Shown here in pieces: positions 7,854 to 15,303 of a stretch of 64,000 nt of DNA. The position numbers were made by a program, and so were the translations under genes. The DNA comes from Adhaeribacter_A terreus. Its GTDB lineage: Bacteria; Bacteroidota; Bacteroidia; Cytophagales; Hymenobacteraceae. The stretch is from the NCBI RefSeq assembly GCF_042657365.1, contig NZ_JBHSKT010000004.1:392578-456577 (forward strand), read 5' to 3'. Numbering within the stretch: the first letter of the stretch is position 1; each line of letters begins with the position of its first letter. A model generated the notes under the pieces. It saw only the letters and a program-made list of their open reading frames with translations, had not been told where the DNA came from and ran no database searches.

Positions 7854-9632
7854 ATGCGTTTTAACCGAAAAGTTGCGATTCCTATTTTATGGCTGCGCCG
7901 GCACATTACTAAAAGGCAGTTCATATTGCTTTCCAGCGTGTTTGTGGGTTTAACGGCGGGCATTGCGGCGGTCATTCTGAAAAGCGCAGTTCATTTTATT
8001 TACGCATTTGTTACCGGCGGGCAGTTTTTCGAATATAAAGCCCAGTTCCTTTTGCTTATGCCCATGCTGGGTTTGCTACTCACGGTCTTTTACGTGCAGG
8101 TTTTCCGGAACGGGAAACTGGGGCGCGGTACCAGCAACGTTTTGTACACCATCAGTCAGAAAGGAAGCCGCGTTGAGAAAGATAAAATGTACACCCACAT
8201 AATTACAGCGGCTCTTACGGGCGGTTTTGGCGGCTCGGCCGGACTGGAGTCTCCTATCGTGGTTACGGGTTCGGCCATTGGTTCTAACTACAGCCGCTTT
8301 TATCATTTATCGTTTCAGGACCGGACGTTGTTGCTGGCTTGCGGCGCGGCGGCGGGCATTTCGGCGGCTTTTAGCGCACCCATTGCGGGCGTACTTTTTG
8401 CCATAGAAGTGTTGCTTACCGAAGTTACCATTTCGGCTTTTACACCACTTTTGCTGGCTGCGGCTACCGGAGCTTTGTGCAACCGCATTTTACTGCAGGA
8501 AGGCGCTTTGTTCTACTTCAACCTGAAAGAACCTTTTCATTACGAAAATGTACCGTTCTATATCGGGCTGGGCATCCTTTGCGCGCTGGTTTCGGTGTAT
8601 TATTCGCGCATGGCCTGGAAAGTGGAAGCCCTTTTTGCGAAATACAAAGGCAATGTTTACGGCAAAGCCATTTCAGGCGGACTGCTGCTCGGCATCATGA
8701 TCTTCCTTTTTCCGCCTTTGTTCGGCGAAGGCTACCAAAGCATTAAATCCTTATCGACCGGCGACTCCAGCCGGCTCTTGGCAGGCAGCATTTTTGCCGA
8801 CTGGCGTTTTAACGAATGGGCGGTGCTGCTCTTTATTGGCGCCACCGGACTGATGAAAGTTTTTGCCGCCATGACCACCATTTCTTCGGGCGGTAACGGC
8901 GGCAACTTTGCTCCTTCTATGTTTGTGGGCGCTTATACCGGCTTTTTCTTTTCCAAACTGGTTAACCTACTGGGTTTAAGCCACCTGCCTATAGGAAATT
9001 TCACGATGGTGGGCATGGCCGGAATTGTGAGCGGCGTGATTCACGCTCCGCTTACCGGCATCTTCCTGATTGCCGAAATTACTGGTGGTTACCAGCTCAT
9101 GATCCCGCTGATGCTGGTAACTGCCATTGCTTTTGCGCTGGTGAAATACATAGAACCTTTCTCGCTGGATACCAAACATTTAGCGGCGCGCGGCCATTTA
9201 CACCGGGTAGATAAAGACAAAGCCGTACTGAAAAATCTGCGCATTATCAACCTGATCGAAACCAATTACCAGACCATAAAACCCGAAACCACGTTAGGCG
9301 AACTAACCCAATTAATTGCTACAAACCACCAACCCATTTACCCGGTTCTGAATGAAAAAGAACAGCTTTTAGGACTCGTGCAGGTAAACAACATCCGGGA
9401 AATGCTTTTCAAACCGGAGCTTTATGAGGCAAGACGGGCCGCCGAAATGATGGTTTTGCCGCTGACGGTGGTTCATAAAACCGAAGACATGAGCACGGTA
9501 ATGCAGAAATTCGACGAAACGAACGCTTTGCTTTTGCCGGTTACGCACAACACGAAGTTTGTTGGTTTTATTTCGAAATCAGGCGTTTTTACCCGCTACC
9601 GCAAATTGCTAATTAAGTACAGTCAGGAATAA
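7854..9632 (+). CDS. ClC-type chloride channel/transporter with C-terminal CBS domains
   Basis: 592 residues with about ten hydrophobic helices to residue 440, then two CBS motifs at about 470-590. ClC signatures are visible: GSAGLESP at 127-134, with Glu132 at the position of the gating/proton glutamate; and GGNGGNFAPSMFVGA at 346-360, the third anion-selectivity segment. The retained glutamate suggests a Cl-/H+ antiporter rather than a channel, by family knowledge. The CBS pair may bind adenine nucleotides. It has its own promoter and appears monocistronic. Confidence 0.93.
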   Translation: MRFNRKVAIPILWLRRHITKRQFILLSSVFVGLTAGIAAVILKSAVHFIYAFVTGGQFFEYKAQFLLLMPMLGLLLTVFYVQVFRNGKLGRGTSNVLYTISQKGSRVEKDKMYTHIITAALTGGFGGSAGLESPIVVTGSAIGSNYSRFYHLSFQDRTLLLACGAAAGISAAFSAPIAGVLFAIEVLLTEVTISAFTPLLLAAATGALCNRILLQEGALFYFNLKEPFHYENVPFYIGLGILCALVSVYYSRMAWKVEALFAKYKGNVYGKAISGGLLLGIMIFLFPPLFGEGYQSIKSLSTGDSSRLLAGSIFADWRFNEWAVLLFIGATGLMKVFAAMTTISSGGNGGNFAPSMFVGAYTGFFFSKLVNLLGLSHLPIGNFTMVGMAGIVSGVIHAPLTGIFLIAEITGGYQLMIPLMLVTAIAFALVKYIEPFSLDTKHLAARGHLHRVDKDKAVLKNLRIINLIETNYQTIKPETTLGELTQLIATNHQPIYPVLNEKEQLLGLVQVNNIREMLFKPELYEARRAAEMMVLPLTVVHKTEDMSTVMQKFDETNALLLPVTHNTKFVGFISKSGVFTRYRKLLIKYSQE

Positions 9633-9641
9633 CGCGAAGGC

Positions 9642-9671
9642 ACTTTTTCAGGCTTTTTCCCTACCGTTTTT
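9642..9671 (+). repeat. 30-bp interspersed element
   Basis: ACTTTTTCAGGC, spacer, CTACCGTTTTT, ten bases after the ClC stop codon. Confidence 0.8.
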
Positions 9672-9710
9672 CACAGAAACTCCGGCCAGAAATACCCGTT
9701 AAAACTGGCT

Positions 9711-10238
9711 ATGGCTATTATGCAGCGCATTACCATTTGCGGAAATTCCGGTTCGGGAAAATCGACTTTTTCGGAGAAATTGGCTACCGTTTCGGGTTTG
9801 CCGGTTTTTCATCTGGATCTGGTGCAGTTCAGGCCCGGCTGGCAGAAAACTCCGGAAGCGGAATTTGAAGCAATTCACAACACCTGGCTGGCGGAACCGA
9901 ACTGGATCATTGAAGGCGTAGGCGACTGGAAATTTCTGAAACAGCGCTTCGAAGCGGCCGATACGATTATTTACCTCGATTTTCCGGTGGAATATTGTTT
10001 GCAGCGCGCGCAGGAACGACTCGAAAAAGATAAAATTTCACCAAATAAGTTTGTGCCGGAAAATTCGCCTTACGCCGCTAAAGCGGATAAACTGGAAGAA
10101 GTAATCTGTTTTTTTCAGCAGGAATGGCGGCCGAAGATCTTAGGATTGATGGAAAGTTTGCGCGAAAACCGGAATTTGTTTGTGTTTACCAAGCCGGAAG
10201 CGCTGGAGGATTTTCTGGCGAAGAATTTCCTCCCATGA
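9711..10238 (+). CDS. P-loop nucleotide kinase-like protein (FlaR/topology-modulation family)
   Basis: 175 residues. The Walker A motif GNSGSGKST is at residues 11-19 near the N-terminus. It is followed by PVFHLDLVQFRPGW, IIEGVGDWK and DTIIYLDFP, the pattern of the adenylate-kinase-like small P-loop proteins often labelled DNA topology modulation protein FlaR. The substrate is unknown. The ATG at 9720 is an alternative start three codons in. It probably starts a small cluster with the GNAT gene downstream, although a 137-base gap separates them. Confidence 0.8.
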   Translation: MAIMQRITICGNSGSGKSTFSEKLATVSGLPVFHLDLVQFRPGWQKTPEAEFEAIHNTWLAEPNWIIEGVGDWKFLKQRFEAADTIIYLDFPVEYCLQRAQERLEKDKISPNKFVPENSPYAAKADKLEEVICFFQQEWRPKILGLMESLRENRNLFVFTKPEALEDFLAKNFLP

Positions 10239-10375
10239 ATTTCTGCTACCGGATATTACTTTATCTTAGCAAGACATTGGAATGCGCGGCTTTTCTGGTA
10301 CAACATTATCCTGCATTTATAAATCCGCCGCTCTGATAAAATTCTGTTGATTAAAAGAAAGGTAACTAAACAAGC

Positions 10376-10918
10376 ATGGAAACCATTGAGATACAAAAAG
10401 TAACGATAGAAGAAATTGACCAATTGCAACAAATTGGCCGGCAAACGTTTGCCGAAACATTTTCAGCAGGAAACACAGAAGAGAATTTGAAAAAGTACCT
10501 GGCAGAAGGTTTCTCAACTGAAAAACTGACTCAAGAACTCAGTAACCCAAACTCAGAGTTTTATTTTGCGCGGCTCGGGCAGCAAATGATCGGTTATTTA
10601 AAGCTGAACGTTGGCGAAGCACAAACTGAAATTAAAGACGACAAAGCACTTGAAATTGAACGGATCTATGTGCTGCAGGAATTTCACGGCAAAAAAGTCG
10701 GGCAATTGCTTTATGAAAAAGCTATGCAGATTGCAAAGCAGCGAAATGCCGATTATGTCTGGCTAGGCGTTTGGGAAGAAAACCAGCGCGCCATCAATTT
10801 TTATCAGAAAAACGGCTTTATAGCCTTCGACAAGCACATTTTTAAATTAGGTAATGACGAGCAAACTGATATCTTGATGAAGCTGCCTTTAGAAACCAAT
10901 TCAGAAACGAAATTTTAA
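10376..10918 (+). CDS. GNAT family N-acetyltransferase
   Basis: 180 residues with the full GNAT order: an N-terminal helix TFAETFS, then YFARLGQQMIGYLKLNV, LEIERIYVLQEFHGKKVGQLL (the acetyl-CoA pyrophosphate loop, about residues 92-112), WLGVWEENQRAINFYQKNGF and a final strand. The ELEIERIYV-type motif is typical of protein/small-molecule acetyltransferases related to PaiA and YkkB; the substrate cannot be deduced. The VOC gene starts five bases after its stop, so the two are probably co-transcribed. Confidence 0.88.
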   Translation: METIEIQKVTIEEIDQLQQIGRQTFAETFSAGNTEENLKKYLAEGFSTEKLTQELSNPNSEFYFARLGQQMIGYLKLNVGEAQTEIKDDKALEIERIYVLQEFHGKKVGQLLYEKAMQIAKQRNADYVWLGVWEENQRAINFYQKNGFIAFDKHIFKLGNDEQTDILMKLPLETNSETKF

Positions 10919-10923
10919 GCCAT

Positions 10924-11295
10924 ATGAATTTAGGAGCATTTTCAATCAGCCTGGCCGTAAAGGATATCCAGAAATCGCAGGAATTTTACGAGAAATTAGG
11001 CTTTACTGCTTTGGGCGGCAACATCGATCAGAAATGGCTGATCCTTAAAAATGGCGACGCCATTATCGGTTTATTTCAAGGCATGTTCGATAAAAACATC
11101 ATCACCTTTAACCCCGGTTGGAACCAGAATGCGCAGACGGTTGACCCTTTTGATGATGTTCGTGCCATAGAAGCGCACCTGAAAAATGCCGGGATCGAGT
11201 TAACCAGCAAAGAAATTGAAAGTGTAGCTGGCCCGGCGCACATTACTTTAACGGATCCGGATGGCAATAATATTCTGATCGATCAGCATCGGTAA
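10924..11295 (+). CDS. VOC (glyoxalase/bleomycin-resistance) superfamily protein
   Basis: 123 residues, one VOC module pair. The first beta-alpha unit is FSISLAVKDIQKSQEFYEKLGF, and the second ends with PAHITLTDPDGNNILIDQH, the usual glutamate-replaced metal position. Lack of the full His/Glu set makes a binding protein or an unassigned enzyme more likely than glyoxalase I. The spacing to the upstream GNAT gene is five bases. Confidence 0.87.
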   Translation: MNLGAFSISLAVKDIQKSQEFYEKLGFTALGGNIDQKWLILKNGDAIIGLFQGMFDKNIITFNPGWNQNAQTVDPFDDVRAIEAHLKNAGIELTSKEIESVAGPAHITLTDPDGNNILIDQHR

Positions 11296-11429
11296 AAAAG
11301 TTGCACTATCCAGATTTTCATTCTGTAAGAACCTTGTAAATTGGAAGCACATAAATCACAGGTTTCTTCCAGAATGACAATATGCCGAAGAGCGCTTATT
11401 ATTTAATTGCAAAGTAGTTTCCTGAACAA

Positions 11430-11459
11430 AAAAGCCGCAACTTTTCAGCTGCGGCTTTT
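11430..11459. terminator. Hairpin terminator between convergent genes
   Basis: AAAAGCCGCA pairs with TGCGGCTTTT around ten bases. A and T runs on both sides allow it to work for the VOC gene and for the minus-strand ACMSD gene. Confidence 0.8.
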
Positions 11460-11468
11460 ACTTTTTGA

Positions 11469-11499
11469 GACTTATTCAGGCCGAAACCCTACTGTTTTT
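11469..11499 (+). repeat. 30-bp interspersed element
   Basis: GACTTATTCAGGCCGAAA, then CCCTACTGTTTTT. The last box has T instead of C. It abuts the stop codon of the minus-strand ACMSD gene. Confidence 0.7.
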
Positions 11500-12567
11500 C
11501 TACAACATGGCGGCAGATTTTGGGATATTTTTCAGGAATTGTTCTTTGCCTAAACCCAGCCAATTTAGCGCCGCGCCGTGCAACATCATATCCTTAATTT
11601 CCTGGCTGTATGGCATGGAATTGATGAGTTTGCCAGGTTCGAGTTCGCCTAACGGGAAAGGGTAATCGGTGCCTAATGCAATTTTTTCCGGGCCAACCAG
11701 TTTTACCAGCATTTCGAAAGCGGTTGGGTCGTGTACCAGCGAATCTACCCAGAATTTGCCTAAGTAGTCGCGCGGGTTCACGTTATTATCTACGGCGCAA
11801 AGATCTGGGCGAACGTTAAAGCCGTGCTCAATTCTGCCAATGGAAGCTGCAAATGAACCACCGCCGTGGGCAAATGCTACCCGTAAGTTCGGCAACCTTT
11901 CTAATACGCCACCGAAGATCATGGAGCAAATGGCCAAGGTACTTTCGGCGGGCATGCCTACGAGCCACGGAAGCCAGTATTTCGGCATTTTTTCTTTGGC
12001 CATCATGTCCCAGGGGTGCACAAAAACGGCCGCGCCTAATTCTTCAGCTGCCTGAAAAACTGGGAATAATTCCGGCGCATCCAGGTTCCAGTCGTTAATA
12101 TGCGACCCAATTTGAACACCAGCCAGACCGAGTTCTTTTACACAACGTTCCAGCTCTTTTATAGCCAGATCAGGCGCTTGCATCGGGATGGTTCCGAGGC
12201 CAACAAAACGGTCCGGATAATCGGCTACGATGCCGGCGATGTGGTCGTTGAGCATCATGCTCAGGTCTAAGGCATCGTGAGGTTTGGCCCAGTAGCTGAA
12301 CATAACCGGCACCGTAGAAAGTACCTGCACGTGTACGCCGTGATGATTGCATTCTTTCATGCGCACTTCCGGGTCCCAGCAATTGTCCTGAATTTCGCGG
12401 AAGAATTTATCGTCCTGCATCATGCGGGCGCAGCAGGGCTTGTGGTGCTCCAGCCTGATAAAACCGCCGTAGCCGTAGCGTTCCTTTAAATTAGGCCAGT
12501 TCTTTGGCAGAATGTGCGTATGAATATCAATGTGAAGCGGCGTGTGCCCAGTACTGTGGTGATGCAT
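11500..12567 (-). CDS. 2-amino-3-carboxymuconate-6-semialdehyde decarboxylase (ACMSD), amidohydrolase family
   Basis: 355 residues from the ATG at 12567 (MHHHSTGHT). An upstream in-frame start at 12609 would translate a heptad repeat (AACGANN) as protein and is rejected. Metal ligands of the ACMSD branch of amidohydrolases are visible: HTH in IDIHTHILP at residues 16-18, His in the AVFVHPWD segment, and Asp in GTDYPFPLGE. The enzyme decarboxylates ACMS and so diverts the kynurenine route away from quinolinate. 3-Hydroxyanthranilate dioxygenase, which supplies its substrate, is the next gene upstream on the same strand. Confidence 0.93.
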   Translation of the reverse strand: MHHHSTGHTPLHIDIHTHILPKNWPNLKERYGYGGFIRLEHHKPCCARMMQDDKFFREIQDNCWDPEVRMKECNHHGVHVQVLSTVPVMFSYWAKPHDALDLSMMLNDHIAGIVADYPDRFVGLGTIPMQAPDLAIKELERCVKELGLAGVQIGSHINDWNLDAPELFPVFQAAEELGAAVFVHPWDMMAKEKMPKYWLPWLVGMPAESTLAICSMIFGGVLERLPNLRVAFAHGGGSFAASIGRIEHGFNVRPDLCAVDNNVNPRDYLGKFWVDSLVHDPTAFEMLVKLVGPEKIALGTDYPFPLGELEPGKLINSMPYSQEIKDMMLHGAALNWLGLGKEQFLKNIPKSAAML

Positions 12568-12572
12568 TGTAT

Positions 12573-12600
12573 TATCGTTGTTCGTTATTCGTTGCTCGTT
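12573..12600 (-). repeat. Degenerate heptad array before the ACMSD start codon
   Basis: Read on the minus strand the leader is AACGAGC, AACGAAT, AACGAAC, AACGATA, then five bases and the ATG. The phase is exactly seven bases. Confidence 0.75.
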
Positions 12601-12614
12601 AGCCGCCACCCTAA

Positions 12615-12637
12615 CCCTCTCCTAAATCAGGGGAGGG
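12615..12637. repeat. Interspersed palindrome CCCTCTCCT / AGGGGAGGG
   Basis: Nine-base arms with one mismatch around a five-base loop, in the leader between the ACMSD heptad array and the upstream gene. It resembles the CCCTCTCC palindromes I know from other Bacteroidota genomes; the identity is inference. Confidence 0.5.
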
Positions 12638-12692
12638 AATTTGTTTTTTCAGGCGAAAACGGTTTTTAAGATTGTTCGAGATTCGTATGTTC

Positions 12693-12764
12693 GACTTTTT
12701 AAGCTAAAAAGGATACCTTTTTTCCGAATATTCGACTTTTCGGCCCGAAATTGATAGCGTTTTT
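12693..12764 (+). repeat. Two same-orientation copies of the 30-bp element
   Basis: Copies at 12693-12723 (GACTTTTTAAGC ... GGATACCTTTTTT) and 12734-12764 (GACTTTTCGGCC ... GATAGCGTTTTT). A weaker half copy precedes them at 12644-12670. Confidence 0.75.
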
Positions 12765-12849
12765 AGAAGATAACTGCGGTGCTTTGAAGTTGTTGGTGAA
12801 AACACCAACCACGGCGTAAACCTTGCCAGAAACAATTCTTAATTCTTAA

Positions 12850-13386
12850 TTAGGCGTCAGCCTTAGGCGGTTGCGGTGGTTCCATAACGGTACCGCATTT
12901 TTTGCAGGTGCGTTTTTCTACGTCGCCGTAAAAGTTTTTCATTACTTCGGGCAGCTGCTTTACAATGTCAGTCATCTCGAAATATTCTTCGTAGAGCTTG
13001 TTGTCGCAGTTTTCGCAGAGCCAGATGAAGCCGTCTTTTTCGCCTTCGCGGCGGTAGCGTTCTATTACCAAACCAACGGTATTGGCTTTGCGTTGCGGCG
13101 AATGCGGCACTTTGCCCGGCAGCAGGAACATGTCGCCTTCTTTAATATCGATGGTGCGCGGTTTGCCGTCTTCAATAATTTTTACCTGAATATCGCCTTC
13201 CAGCTGGTAGAAAACTTCTTCGCCTTCGTTGTAGTGGTAATCTTTGCGTGCATTCGGCCCGCCAACCACCATCACAATAAAATCTTTATTGCCATGAAAA
13301 ACCTGCTGATTGCCCACCGGCGGCTTCAATAAATGCCGGTTCTCGTCTATCCACTTTTTAAAATTGAAAGGTGCTGCTACTGCCAT
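12850..13386 (-). CDS. nbaC: 3-hydroxyanthranilate 3,4-dioxygenase
   Basis: 178 residues. The cupin has Fe(II) ligands His51 and Glu57 (HYNEGEEVFY) and His95 (PHSPQR). The C-terminal extension has two Cys pairs, CENC at 124-127 and CKKC at 161-164, forming the rubredoxin-like second iron site of the bacterial homodimeric type. It opens the ring of 3-hydroxyanthranilate to ACMS. The ACMSD gene follows on the same strand after 282 bases containing repeats, so co-transcription is possible but not certain. Confidence 0.96.
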   Translation of the reverse strand: MAVAAPFNFKKWIDENRHLLKPPVGNQQVFHGNKDFIVMVVGGPNARKDYHYNEGEEVFYQLEGDIQVKIIEDGKPRTIDIKEGDMFLLPGKVPHSPQRKANTVGLVIERYRREGEKDGFIWLCENCDNKLYEEYFEMTDIVKQLPEVMKNFYGDVEKRTCKKCGTVMEPPQPPKADA

Positions 13387-13400
13387 AGTTTTAAGGTCTG

Positions 13401-13430
13401 AAAACGGTAGGAAAATGGGTTAAAAAAGTC
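13401..13430 (-). repeat. 30-bp interspersed element in a divergent promoter region
   Basis: AAAACGGTAGG, spacer, TAAAAAAGTC, 15 bases upstream of the dioxygenase start, between divergent genes. Confidence 0.7.
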
Positions 13431-13568
13431 GGAACTTAACAAAAGTAAGCTGCTTTAAGCCAAAATCAATTTCCGAAAATACGAAAAATTTGCGGCACTT
13501 GCCAAAGCCGGCGGCCTTTTAGCGGGTTTCTGCAAATCTTAAAAAGAATTTTAGCTAATTTTGAAGCT

Positions 13569-14357
13569 ATGAATTTAAGCCTGAAAGATAAAAACGCCAT
13601 TGTGTGCGGCAGCACGCAGGGCATCGGCAAAGCCATTGCCGTAGAATTAGCGTTACTCGGCGCCAGCGTTACTCTGGTAGCCCGCAACGAAGAAAAACTG
13701 CAAACGGTGGTAAAAGAACTTGCCACCCAAGAAGGCCAGCAGCACAATTATTTAGTAGCCGATTTCAGCAAACCAGATGAACTGCAAGCCAAAATCGGTA
13801 GCTTTTTAGCCTCAAAAAGTGCCGTGCATATTCTTATAAACAACACCGGCGGACCGGCCGGCGGACCAATTATAGACGCGACCTTAGACCAGTTCACGCA
13901 AACGTTCTCGAACCATTTGCTTTGCAACCACATTCTGGCGCAGGCCACGGTTCCATTCATGAAACAAGCCGGTTACGGCCGCATCATCAATATTATTTCC
14001 ACTTCCGTGAAACAGCCGATTAAAGGTCTGGGCGTGAGCAACACCATTCGCGCGGCGGTTGGTAACTGGGCGAAAACATTGTCTTTGGAACTGGCGCAAT
14101 TCGGTATTACGGTAAATAACGTACTTCCGGGCGCAACTTTAACCGGCCGTTTAGAATCTATCATCGAAACCAAAGCTGGCAAAACCGGCCACAGTCAGGA
14201 TGAAATTTCGGGTGAAATGATGGCAGAAATTCCGGCCGGAAGATTTGGCGCGCCCGAAGAAATTGCAGCAGCAGCAGCGTTTTTAGCTACGCCGGCGGCA
14301 GCTTATATTAACGGCATAAACGTGCCGGTAGACGGTGGCCGCACCGGAAACTTGTAA
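13569..14357 (+). CDS. SDR-family oxidoreductase with an atypical active site
   Basis: 262 residues. The Rossmann motif GSTQGIG is at 14-20, LVARNEEKL follows at about 36-44, and the usual INNTGGPAGG stands in place of NNAG. After the INIISTSVKQPIKGLGVSN segment the sequence reads VSNTIRAAVGNWAKTLS: the canonical YxxxK pair is not visible, and Asn/Arg occupy the equivalent region. This SN-x-x-R subgroup exists among SDRs. The cofactor end VPVDGG is normal. It lies divergent to 3-hydroxyanthranilate dioxygenase, so a role in kynurenine or aromatic catabolism is inferred from position only. Confidence 0.85.
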   Translation: MNLSLKDKNAIVCGSTQGIGKAIAVELALLGASVTLVARNEEKLQTVVKELATQEGQQHNYLVADFSKPDELQAKIGSFLASKSAVHILINNTGGPAGGPIIDATLDQFTQTFSNHLLCNHILAQATVPFMKQAGYGRIINIISTSVKQPIKGLGVSNTIRAAVGNWAKTLSLELAQFGITVNNVLPGATLTGRLESIIETKAGKTGHSQDEISGEMMAEIPAGRFGAPEEIAAAAAFLATPAAAYINGINVPVDGGRTGNL

Positions 14358-14396
14358 TAATCAGGCTGATCTTCAGCGCCATTCTCATAACCTGTT

Positions 14397-15125
14397 TTGG
14401 TAAAAATCGATAAATTAAGCATTGTAATTCCGGTTTATAACGAAGCCCGCACGATCCACCAGATCCTGGACATTCTGTATAAATTGGAATTGGTAAATGG
14501 CATTCAGAAAGAAGTTATTCTCGTGGATGATCGTTCGCAGGATAATTCTGCAGAAACGATCGCGCGCTACATAACCGAACACTCGGATATGGACATGCAA
14601 TTGCTGCGCCATGAGGTAAACAAAGGCAAAGGCGCGGCGCTGCACACTGGCATTAAACACGCCACCGGCGATTATGTAATTATTCAGGATGCCGACCTGG
14701 AATATGATCCGGAAGAATACAACATTTTGCTGAAACCTATTCTGAAAGGCTTCGCCGATGTGGTTTACGGTTCGCGTTTTATGGGCGGAAAGCCGCACCG
14801 CATTTTGTTTTTCTGGCATTCCATCGGCAATAAATTCCTCACGTTCCTCAGCAACATGTTTACCGACCTGAACCTGACGGACATGGAAACCTGCTACAAA
14901 CTTTTCCGCCGCGACATTATTCAAGGTCTGCATTTAGTAGAGAACCGTTTTGGATTTGAGCCGGAAGTTACCGCCAAAGTAGCCCGCATTCCCAAGATCA
15001 GGGTTTACGAAGTTGGTATTTCCTATTACGGCCGCACCTACGAAGAAGGCAAGAAAATTGGCTGGCGCGATGGATTCCGGGCAATATACTGCATTCTGAA
15101 ATACGGTTTGTTCAAAGCGAAATAG
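14397..15125 (+). CDS. GT2 glycosyltransferase, dolichyl/polyprenyl-phosphate mannosyltransferase-like
   Basis: 242 residues from a TTG codon. GT-A signatures are LSIVIPVYNEARTI near the N-terminus, VDDRSQDNSAE, NKGKGAALHTGI and the DxD-type DADLEYDPEEY. MetETCYKLFRR and FGFEPEVTAK follow, as in DPM1-like enzymes that load a sugar onto a polyprenyl phosphate. There is no C-terminal membrane pair, so it acts on the cytoplasmic face. It probably supplies lipid-linked sugar donor for the GT-C-like proteins downstream (inference). Confidence 0.88.
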   Translation: MVKIDKLSIVIPVYNEARTIHQILDILYKLELVNGIQKEVILVDDRSQDNSAETIARYITEHSDMDMQLLRHEVNKGKGAALHTGIKHATGDYVIIQDADLEYDPEEYNILLKPILKGFADVVYGSRFMGGKPHRILFFWHSIGNKFLTFLSNMFTDLNLTDMETCYKLFRRDIIQGLHLVENRFGFEPEVTAKVARIPKIRVYEVGISYYGRTYEEGKKIGWRDGFRAIYCILKYGLFKAK

Positions 15126-15128
15126 TAT

Positions 15129-15224
15129 AAAAACGCTATTGTTTCAGGCCTTAGAAGTCGGATGACCGGATCCCGAAAATTCGAATAACAGAAAAAAACG
15201 CTATACTTTTACGCAGAAAAAGTC
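15129..15224 (-). repeat. Two copies of the 30-bp element
   Basis: Copies at 15129-15159 (AAAAACGCTATTG ... TTAGAAGTC) and 15195-15224 (AAAACGCTATAC ... GAAAAAGTC). The AAAAAGTC box of the second copy is also the rising arm of the terminator that follows. Confidence 0.8.
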
Positions 15225-15248
15225 AGGTTACCGAAGCCTGACTTTTTT
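15217..15248 (+). terminator. Hairpin terminator built on a repeat copy
   Basis: AAAAAGTCAGG pairs with CCTGACTTTTT across nine bases, ending in T6. Confidence 0.75.
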
Positions 15249-15303
15249 GCTGATTTTTGCTACCGTTTTTAATTTAAACTTAAAAAAAATCACCAGTTTT
15301 TAC

